Of a stretch of DNA of 64,000 nucleotides, positions 57,382 to 64,000 are shown in pieces; position 1 is the first letter of the stretch, and each line of letters begins with the position of its first letter. Below the pieces are notes generated by a model. It ran no database searches. It was not told the DNA's origin and saw nothing but the letters and a program-made list of their open reading frames with translations. The DNA is from DAOUAT01 sp964551735 (lineage in GTDB: Bacteria; Chloroflexota; Anaerolineae; CG2-30-64-16): assembly GCA_964551735.1 (NCBI GenBank), contig CAZKEF010000002.1, positions 186,001 through 250,000 on the forward strand. Reading direction: 5' to 3'. The translations under genes and the position numbers were made by a program.

Positions 57382-59463
57382 CATTTGCCAGGCGTTAGCA
57401 GCGGGATTATGGCGTTGGCGAGGGGCCCAGATGGTTCAGTCTATGCAGGCGGATTCGCCCTTACCACTGCTGGCGATGTGGTCGCCAAGGGGGTCGCCCG
57501 GTGGAACGGTGCGACTTCATCGTGGCAAGCCCTGGACGCCGGCTTGGCTGGTTATTACATTCTGGCACTGGCGGTTGGCCCGGACGGCGCGCCTTACGCA
57601 AGTTACTATACATTCGCCGGCGGAGCGCCGTCCTTCGGCGTCACCCGCTGGAATGGCACATCGTGGCAGCCCTTGGGCACAGGGATGAATGGCGAGGTCC
57701 GTTCGCTGGCGTTCGGCACAGACGGCGCACTTTACGCAGGCGGATCCTTTACCACGATGGGGGGAGTAGCAGCCAAAAACATTGCCCGGTGGGATGGCAC
57801 GTCGTGGCATCCTTTGGGCAGCGGAATGGATACCAGCACTCCCTATAGCTACGCCTATGTCTACGCCTTGGTAGTTGGGGCGGATGGTGTGCTCTATGCG
57901 GGCGGGAGTTTCACCACTGCCGGCGGCATCCCCGCCAATAACGTTGCTCGCTGGAATGGTACAGAGTGGCAGCCCCTGGGTTCAGGGACAGGAGGCGAGG
58001 TTCGCAGCCTGGCCATGAAAACGGACGGAACGCTTTACGCAGGAGGCGCCTTTACCACGCCAGCCAACAACATTGCGCGTTGGGATGGCTCGACCTGGCA
58101 CTCCCTGGGGGCAGGGACAAGTGGCCCGGTATACAGCCTGGCATTTGGTCTGGATGGTTCGCTCTACGCAGGAGGCGCCTTCACCACTGCGGGGGAGACG
58201 GCCGCCAACAGAACCGCCCGCTGGGACAGCACAACCTCTTCGTGGCATGCCCTGGGCGAGGGCTTCAACGGCAGCGTCAACGCCCTGGCGTTTGGCTCAG
58301 GCGGCGCGCTGTATGCCGGAGGTATCTTCACGGCCTCCGGCAGCACGGTGGCCACCTACATGGCCCATTGGGATGGCGCTTCATGGCTGCCGCTGACCTC
58401 ATCGGGCAATGGGATGTCTCATATGGTCTATGAGATAGTGAACGGGCCAGGTGATACACTCTACGCCGGAGGTGGGTTCATCACGGCTGGCAACGTCGTG
58501 GTTAACCGCGTAGCCCACTGGAATGGCGCATCATGGCAACCTCTCGGTGTCGGTATAGATGACGAAGTCACTGCACTGGCAGCCGATGGAAGCGGTAACC
58601 TTTATGCGGGAGGTTGGTTCTCAACAGCCGGCAGCGTGGCCGCCAGCGGGATCGCCCGCTGGGATGGGGCGACCTGGCATTCGGTGGGCGGCGGAGTCTT
58701 CGGTGGCGGCGGTAACCCGGTGCATGTTATCGTCGTAGATGCGAACGATGACCCCCACATCGGGGGCTTTTTCTATAGGGCGGGTGACGTAAGCGCCAAC
58801 AACATCGTGCGTTGGGAGCACACGACATCGTCGTGGCAAACCCTCGGCGATGGAACGAACGGCGGCGTGCGTGCGCTGGCGATCGGCACGGATGGCTCGC
58901 TTTACGCAGGAGGTGAGTTCAGTTGGGCCGGTGGCCAAACCGTCAACGCCATCGTCCGGTGGGATGGCACATCGTGGCATGCCCTGGGCAGCGGGATGGG
59001 CGGCAGTTACCCGCGCGTCTTCGCGCTGGCGATTGGCCCGGATGGCTCACTCTACGTTGGCGGGAGCTTCACCACGGCCGGCGGGACAACGGTCAATCAT
59101 ATCGCCCGCTGGAATCCCGCGACCTCAGCGTGGTATCCCCTGGGATCCGGAATGGGAGGCAACTCGCCCAGCGTGTACGCCCTCGCGTTTGGGCCGGACG
59201 GTTCGCTCTATGCCGGAGGTACGTTCTCATCGGCCGGCGGCAGAGCAGCCAACAACGTCGCGCGCTGGGATGGCGCCTCATGGTATCCCCTGTACACCGG
59301 GACGGACGGCAGCGTTTGGACCTTGGCCTTTGCAAGCGACGGCACGCTCTATGCCGGTGGTGGCTTCAACACGGCCGGATGGGCGGCGTCCAATCGCATC
59401 GCCCACTGGCTGGGCGACATCGAGTACACGGAAAAGATCTGGCTGCCGCTGGTGCTGCGGTGA
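57205..59463 (+). CDS. exported multi-repeat propeller-like protein with LPLVLR tail (paralogue of 53058)
   Basis: 752 residues from the ATG at 57205. Shared signal-peptide cassette, then 40-50-residue units like those of the gene at 53058 (LYAGGSFTTMGGVAAKNIARWDGTSWHPLG). Ends in KIWLPLVLR. The start and end are nearly the same at DNA level as in its paralogue while the middle differs, a cassette layout. A hairpin resembling that at 52999 follows the stop. Confidence 0.85.
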   Translation: MKPTHRSAPGAGLPRGWLSRACMILILAAALAPVTAAGNADLSASAPAAPQAGGWAGGFHLPGVSSGIMALARGPDGSVYAGGFALTTAGDVVAKGVARWNGATSSWQALDAGLAGYYILALAVGPDGAPYASYYTFAGGAPSFGVTRWNGTSWQPLGTGMNGEVRSLAFGTDGALYAGGSFTTMGGVAAKNIARWDGTSWHPLGSGMDTSTPYSYAYVYALVVGADGVLYAGGSFTTAGGIPANNVARWNGTEWQPLGSGTGGEVRSLAMKTDGTLYAGGAFTTPANNIARWDGSTWHSLGAGTSGPVYSLAFGLDGSLYAGGAFTTAGETAANRTARWDSTTSSWHALGEGFNGSVNALAFGSGGALYAGGIFTASGSTVATYMAHWDGASWLPLTSSGNGMSHMVYEIVNGPGDTLYAGGGFITAGNVVVNRVAHWNGASWQPLGVGIDDEVTALAADGSGNLYAGGWFSTAGSVAASGIARWDGATWHSVGGGVFGGGGNPVHVIVVDANDDPHIGGFFYRAGDVSANNIVRWEHTTSSWQTLGDGTNGGVRALAIGTDGSLYAGGEFSWAGGQTVNAIVRWDGTSWHALGSGMGGSYPRVFALAIGPDGSLYVGGSFTTAGGTTVNHIARWNPATSAWYPLGSGMGGNSPSVYALAFGPDGSLYAGGTFSSAGGRAANNVARWDGASWYPLYTGTDGSVWTLAFASDGTLYAGGGFNTAGWAASNRIAHWLGDIEYTEKIWLPLVLR

Positions 59464-59470
59464 CACACGC

Positions 59471-59498
59471 CCTGGGCCGCCACAGGTGATGGCCCAGG
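59471..59498 (+). terminator. hairpin after the last surface gene
   Basis: Arms cctgggccgcc and gatggcccagg pair with two wobble-type mismatches, seven bases after the stop. It is the counterpart of 52999-53030, and no T-run follows. The rest of the gap to 59735 shows no gene. Confidence 0.45.
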
Positions 59499-59735
59499 AA
59501 GGTCAAGATCATGATGAGCGGCTCGGCCCCGTTGCCAGGTTCTGACAATGACCGAGCCGCCACAGAAAACCGGCCGCGCGCAAAGCGATGAATGTGGGTC
59601 AGGGTTCGGCGAATGAAGAGCAGGCACCCGCAAACCCCGCAGAAAATCACGGTTATCAGCGAACGGAGTCATTTGCCCGGATGCCCATGATCATGATAAA
59701 CTTGGGAGCAGGATCAATGAAAAGACAGCAATAAC

Positions 59736-60095
59736 ATGATGAGTGTTGCACACGTCACCCCAACCGGATTCCAGACCTCAGTAGCCGATGAGCTACCGGA
59801 GGCGGTGGCGCGCCTCGCCGAGAGGTTGCGCCCAGAGAAAATCATTCTCTTCGGCTCCTACGCCTACGGCAGGCCGACCCCTGACAGCGACGTAGATCTG
59901 CTTGTCATCCTGGAAACAGACGCGTCCGCCACCGAGCGTTACCTGGCTGTCTCCCGCCTGCTCTATCCGCGACCGTTTCCGGTTGATATCCTGGTGCGCA
60001 CACCGGAAGAGATTGAACAAGCGTTGGATACAGGCGATTTCTTCGTTAGAGAGATCACCACTCAAGGCCGCGTGTTATATGAGCGAAGTAACTGA
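59736..60095 (+). CDS. minimal nucleotidyltransferase (MNT)
   Basis: 119 residues. GSYAYGRPTPDSDVDLL (about 40-56) is the GSxxxG...DSDxD motif of the Pol-beta-like MNT family, with a third Asp in PVDILV. MntA-type proteins usually pair with a HEPN toxin and modify it or tRNA. No HEPN gene is next to it, because the next gene is convergent and belongs to another family. It may be a stray antitoxin or part of an unlinked pair. Confidence 0.85.
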   Translation: MMSVAHVTPTGFQTSVADELPEAVARLAERLRPEKIILFGSYAYGRPTPDSDVDLLVILETDASATERYLAVSRLLYPRPFPVDILVRTPEEIEQALDTGDFFVREITTQGRVLYERSN

Positions 60096-60101
60096 ACCGC
60101 C

Positions 60102-61031
60102 TCACACCCTCTCCCGAAAATACGCGATCGTCTCCGCCAACCCCTCTTCCAACCCCACCCTGGGCTCCCACCCCAAAATCGCCCGCGCGCGCGTGATGTC
60201 CGGCCGGCGCTGTTTGGGGTCATCGGCCGGCAGCGACTGGTAAATGATGCCGGCCGGGTTGCCGGTCAGCCGGTTGATGGTCTCCGCGAACGCGCGGATG
60301 GGCATCTCCAGGGGGTTACCCACGTTCACCGGCATGGTCTCGTCCGACAGCAGCAGCCGCACCATGCCATCCACCAGGTCCGAGACGTAGCAGAAGGAGC
60401 GCGTCTGGCTGCCGTCGCCGTACACGGTCAGCGGCTCGCCCCGCAGCGCCTGGCCCACGAAGTTGGGCACCACCCGGCCGTCGTTCAGCCGCATCCGCGG
60501 GCCGTAGGTGTTGAAGATGCGGATGATGCGCGTGTCCAGGCCGTGGATGCGGTGGTAGGCCATGGTCATCGCCTCGGCGAAGCGCTTGGCCTCGTCGTAG
60601 ACGCCGCGGACGCCGATGGGGTTGACGTTGCCCCAGTAGCTCTCCGGCTGCGGATGCACCAGCGGATCGCCGTAGACCTCCGAGGTGGAGGCCAGCAGGA
60701 AGCGGGCGCCCTTTTCCTTGGCCACGCCCAGGGTGTTGTGCGTGCCCAGTGAGCCCACTTTCAGGATCTGGATGGGGATGCGGTCGAAGTCAACCGGGCT
60801 GGCCGGCGACGCCAGGTGCATCACCGCGTCCAGCGGGCCGGGCACATAAATGTAATCGGTCACGTTGTGGTAGATGAACTTAAAGCGCCGCTCCCCGGCC
60901 AGGTGCGCGATGTTGTCGGTGGAGCCGGTGATCAGGTTGTCCATAGCGATGACGTCGTGGCCGTCAGCCAGCAGCCGGTCGCACAGGTGCGAGCCGATAA
61001 ACCCGGCCCCGCCGGTGATCAGGATACGCAT
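60102..61031 (-). CDS. UDP-glucuronate decarboxylase-like SDR
   Basis: 309 residues. Extended SDR with GGAGFIGSHLCDRLL (about 7-21), HLASPASPVDF, PIQILKVGSLGTHNTLGVAKE, ASTSEVYGDP and YDEAKRFAE as the catalytic YxxxK. The run of motifs fits UDP-xylose synthase. It would supply UDP-xylose for surface sugars, which fits the O-antigen-ligase-like gene upstream on the same strand. Its 3' end is only six bases from the convergent MNT gene. Confidence 0.9.
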   Translation of the reverse strand: MRILITGGAGFIGSHLCDRLLADGHDVIAMDNLITGSTDNIAHLAGERRFKFIYHNVTDYIYVPGPLDAVMHLASPASPVDFDRIPIQILKVGSLGTHNTLGVAKEKGARFLLASTSEVYGDPLVHPQPESYWGNVNPIGVRGVYDEAKRFAEAMTMAYHRIHGLDTRIIRIFNTYGPRMRLNDGRVVPNFVGQALRGEPLTVYGDGSQTRSFCYVSDLVDGMVRLLLSDETMPVNVGNPLEMPIRAFAETINRLTGNPAGIIYQSLPADDPKQRRPDITRARAILGWEPRVGLEEGLAETIAYFRERV

Positions 61032-61114
61032 GAAGCCTCCGTAAGAATCAACGAATCAGCGAATGGCGAATCAGCGGAAATACAGGGAACTCAGGGAAAC
61101 AAGGAAACAGGGAA

Positions 61115-61208
61115 GGTATCCTCTCAATTCGTAGGGGCGTACCCTTGCGGTCGCCCAAGCGGGCAGGCGCAAGGCCGTGCCCCTACCCCGGATTATTGAG
61201 AGGATACC
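61115..61208. repeat. 94-bp palindromic element (MITE-like)
   Basis: Outer arms ggtatcctctcaat (61115-61128) and attgagaggatacc (61195-61208) pair perfectly. Inner gtaggggcgta and the gcccctac near the other end also pair. The core recurs inside the gene at 47357. The gap also has 8-base units at 61048-61075. Confidence 0.85.
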
Positions 61209-61253
61209 AAGGAAACAAGGGAATCTTGGGCATCTCCACTGCCATCCACTCCG

Positions 61254-61298
61254 CAGTACGCACTACGCAGTACGCAATACGCAATACGCACTACGCAA
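61254..61298. repeat. heptamer tandem repeat after O-antigen-ligase-like gene
   Basis: Six units: cagtacg, cactacg, cagtacg, caatacg, caatacg, cactacg. It stops three bases before that gene's stop codon. Confidence 0.88.
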
Positions 61299-61300
61299 GT

Positions 61301-64000
61301 CTACCCCTCCAGCCTGCGCAACACCCCCACTGCCACCACAAACAACCCCATCAAATCCGGCAGGAACAGCGAGTTGTCAATCAGGCCGTGGGCCACGGTG
61401 GCAACCAGGCCGGCCAGAAGGCCCAGGGCCAGGGGCCACGTATCGGCGGCGCCCGTCCGGAATTGACGCCAGGCGGCCCGCAGCGCGGCGATCAGCGCCC
61501 AGCCGCCCACGGCGGCGCCGATCAGCCCCAGCCGGGTCCAGAGATCCAGCAAGATGTTGTGGGGGTGGCTCAGGTTGAGCTCCTGCCAGGCCGAGGGCAG
61601 CACGTAGCGGGTGCGGTAGGCGTAGAGGAAGTTGTCCGGCCCGACGCCCAGGAGGGGGTGATCCAGCGCCATCCGCCACGCGCCCTGCCAGAGCTTGAGC
61701 CGCACGAAGCTGGTGCCTGACTCAAAGTTGAACAGGTCGGCGAAGCGCGGGGTGCGGAACAGCAACACCAGGCCGGCCGCCGCCAGGACCATCAGCCCGA
61801 CCAGCGCCCACAGCGGCCAGCGCCGGCCGCTCCGCCACGCGCCGCCGATCAGCACGACCGCGATGCCGGCCGGCAGCCCCAGCAGCAGCGCGCCCTTGCT
61901 GAAGGTGGCGACACAGGCGAGGGTCAAAAGCAGGAGAACAACCGTCGTAACACTCTGCAGCCCCCTCTCCTGCCACTCCTGCGCCAGTCCAGCGCCGCGT
62001 CTCCCGCTCTCCCCCTCTCCGTGTCTCCGTGTCCCAAAAAACGCCAGCGCCAACGCCAGCGGCACGCCCCGATCCAGCACCAGCGCCAGGTTGTTCGGCG
62101 AGCCGTACAGCGCGGTCACGCGCCACACCCCCTCCACATCCACCCGGCCCTGGCCGGTGATGAGCTGCCACAGGCCGATCAGGCTGGCAATGACCATCCC
62201 GCTCAGCAGGCCGATCACCAGCGACCGCCAGGAGAAGGTGCGCCCCGCCGGCCACGGCACGTGTGCAATCAGCCCGTAGAAGGCCGCACCGAACAGAAAG
62301 ACGATGCGGAACTCGCGCCATGCTACTCCCTGCTCAGCCGCGGCCAACGTGGCAGCCAGGCCGGTGAGGAGGAGGGCGAGGATGGCGAATGTGGAATGTG
62401 GAATGTGGAATGTGGAATGTGGAATGTGGAATGTGGAATGTNNNNNNNNNNNNNNNNNNNNNNNNNNNNNNNNNNNNNNNNNNNNNNNNNNNNNNNNNNN
62501 NNNNNNNNNNNNNNNNNNNNNNNNNNNNNNNNNNNNNNNNNGAATGTGGAATGTGGAATGTGGAATGTGGAATGTGGAATGTGGAATGTGGAATGTACGG
62601 TGTACGATGTTCGAGCGTTGCGTCCGCCTGCGGCCTGACGCCTGACCCCTGTCCCCTGACACCTGCCACCTGGAACGCCCATCGCGCGACGAGGGCCGCG
62701 ACCGCGACCCAGAGGAACAGTTCGAGGTGGCCGAATTCCCAACCCAGGAGTTTTTTCGGCTGCTGCCAGAACGGCAGGGCCGCAGCGATGAACGGCAGCG
62801 AGAGGTCAGGACGGATCAGGAAGACGAGGCCCAGCCCGGCCAACGCAGCCAGGTCGAATGGTGTCCAGCGGGAGAGGACGAGCAGCAGCGCACACGCAAG
62901 CGCCGCGGCCCACCAGGCGGCATCGGGCCAGGCTGCAAGGCGTGCCAGCAGGCGGTGTATTGAAAAAGACCCGTCACCATGCTGGAGTCGAGGCTTCAGC
63001 CGGTCTGACTCATCATGCGAGAGACCGGCTGAAGCCTCGATTCCGGGTTCAGCGCCATCCGCGCCCGTCCGCGCTCGTCCGCGTCCCATCTTGCCCCACA
63101 CGGCCCACGCGACGCTCCCTGCAGCCGCCAGGGCCAGCAGCAGCCAGGCGGGCCACCGGAGCGACGGCTGCGCGTCGGTCACCGCGACACCGCGCAGCGC
63201 CCACTGGCCCCAGCCACCGGTCGCCACGATGCGCACGGCATGTTCGCCCAGGGGCAGGCCGCGCGCGAGCGTGACGGTGCGGGCCGCGGCCAGGGGGTCG
63301 TGCAGCACAAGGTAGGCGGCGCCGCTCTCGTCCCGCGGCAGCGCGTTGGCCGGTTTGCCGTCCACGATGACCCGATAATACGCCCAATATGGCCCGCCCT
63401 GCACCTGGAGGTCAACCCCGGTGCCGTAGAAGCTGAAGTCCAGCAGATCGCCGTCCGCATCTGGGTCGGCGGCCTCTGCAGTGACGCGCCAGCCGGGGCT
63501 GTAGCGCAGCGCAGGGTGATCAGGACCGTGTTGGCCCGGCGCCAGGATCGGCTCGGGGCGGGCAGCGTCGGCCACCGCATCCCAGGTTGCCCCCCAATCG
63601 CCATCCGTCGCGCACAGTGCGAAACCGAGCCAGGGGTCATCCGCAGAGCGCGGGGGGCAGTAAGCGGCCCAGAACAGCGGGCCGAGCCACGGTTGCTGCC
63701 GCGCGGCGATGCGGTAGGCCTGCCGTGCATAGTCAGCTTGCTGAGCCGCGGTCACCTGGCCCCAAGGCGTCATGGTCGCCGCCTGACCGTCGCGGGGGGC
63801 ATTCCAGCCGAACGCCGTCGCCCACAGCGGCGTCTCGCCGTCGCCGTGGCGCAGCATCACCTGGCGCAGCAGCTTCGCGCGGGCGAAATTGAGGGCCGCC
63901 GGGTCCGCCGAGGCATCGGGGGCCGCGGAGAAGCCATAGGGCTGGGCCGCGATGACGTCGAACCACTCCCCTGCGCCGAACTCGTAGAGGGCATCCAGGT
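61301..64000 (-). CDS. O-antigen-ligase-like membrane protein with N-terminal hydrolase-like domain; partial, with N gap
   Basis: The start lies outside the window, the stop is at 61301. From the edge, YEFGAGEWFDVIAAQPYGFS and WATAFGWNA look like a glycoside-hydrolase-type TIM barrel; a jelly-roll-like part follows (about 63150-63450). Then come a series of membrane helices and the Wzy/O-antigen ligase core: PNNLALVLDRGVPLALALAF, WRMALDHPLLGVGPDNF, and LSHPHNILLDLWTRLGLIG. The two sides of the gap are in different frames as printed; since the N run has the conventional length of 100, one gene is the simplest reading. It contains the GIEASAG palindrome, decamers and a 7-base array. Confidence 0.72.
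62384..62612. repeat. heptamer array GAATGTG interrupted by the assembly gap
   Basis: At least eight units on the left (62384-62441) and eight on the right (62542-62600), ending in tgtacgg, tgtacga. On the minus strand it encodes HSTFHIP repeated. Its true length is unknown. Confidence 0.9.
62442..62541. other. assembly gap (100 N)
   Basis: Exactly 100 undetermined bases, the usual placeholder length, inside the 7-base array. Confidence 0.98.
62984..63044. repeat. GIEASAG palindromic element, copy C
   Basis: Arms 62984-63006 and 63022-63044 pair at 22 of 23 bases around a 15-base loop. In the host frame (minus) it gives GIEASAGLSHDESDRLKPRL. Confidence 0.92.
63051..63090. repeat. decamer tandem repeat
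   Basis: Four units: agcgccatcc, gcgcccgtcc, gcgctcgtcc, gcgtcccatc, next to copy C and in frame with the host gene. Confidence 0.7.

Noticed and set aside
36264..59463. LPXTG sorting signals
   Set aside because: The LP pair in WLPLVLR is not followed by xTG, a hydrophobic helix or a basic tail of several residues. No sortase gene was seen.
59736..60095. MNT/HEPN toxin-antitoxin pair
   Set aside because: Only the nucleotidyltransferase is present; neither neighbour is a HEPN protein.
61301..62662. Two separate genes on either side of the N gap
   Set aside because: Membrane helices before the gap and the ligase core after it make one protein. The frame shift depends on a placeholder gap length.
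1..64000. tRNA, rRNA or transposase genes
   Set aside because: None was seen on reading either strand, but a tRNA could be missed by eye. A covariance-model scan would settle it.

Overview
The window reads as a 64 kb piece of a GC-rich chromosome from the phylum Chloroflexota, probably the Anaerolineae/Caldilineae/Ardenticatenia side, assembled from short reads. It has a run of exactly 100 N at 62442-62541. The taxonomic guess rests on gene content: secreted proteins with Pro/Thr linkers, short C-terminal (W/Y)LPLVLR tails, GT39-type membrane proteins, a CpXC protein, a lysA-dapF fusion and many short dispersed repeats. No rRNA, tRNA, CRISPR array, prophage or insertion sequence was recognised.

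Layout. 1-6629 (minus): ligA, a CpXC zinc-ribbon protein, cinA, an adenosine-specific kinase family gene and an LCP-family lipoprotein cut by the window edge. 6858-10962 (plus): two overlapping GT39-type membrane proteins. 11086-17184 (plus): an ABC-2 export system with one permease, two ATPases that match the two halves of YbhF, and an adaptor made of two tandem HlyD-like modules. 17318-25807: mixed housekeeping and small genes (radical SAM, GNAT, a membrane metalloprotease, sfsA, dinB, trmI, a wall or membrane-anchored secreted protein). 25866-30563 (minus): a TetR-led operon with a double SDR fusion, DegV and a cytochrome P450. 30698-33028: lysA-dapF fusion. 33118-35755 (minus): two transporters. 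36264-59463 (plus): a 23 kb cluster of exported proteins, four lipoproteins and six (plus one remnant) signal-peptide proteins ending in (W/Y)LP(L/I)(V/I)xR. 59736-64000: a minimal nucleotidyltransferase, a UDP-glucuronate decarboxylase-like SDR and a large O-antigen-ligase-like protein cut by the window edge and by the N gap.

Two signals stand out. First, the exported cluster splits cleanly: every protein with an ordinary signal peptide carries the short C-terminal tail, and every lipoprotein lacks it. One tail follows directly on a choice-of-anchor-Q-like domain. This looks like an undescribed C-terminal retention or sorting signal. Second, the region is full of short repeats that sit inside genes without breaking the reading frame: 7-base tandem arrays, 10-base tandem arrays and at least five kinds of palindrome. 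One palindrome encodes the same GIEASAG-type peptide in two unrelated proteins, as Rickettsia palindromic elements do. Another makes up the linker of the lysA-dapF fusion. Where promoters can be seen they resemble TTGACR-N17-TATNNT, and several place the start point at or beside the ATG, suggesting leaderless mRNAs.
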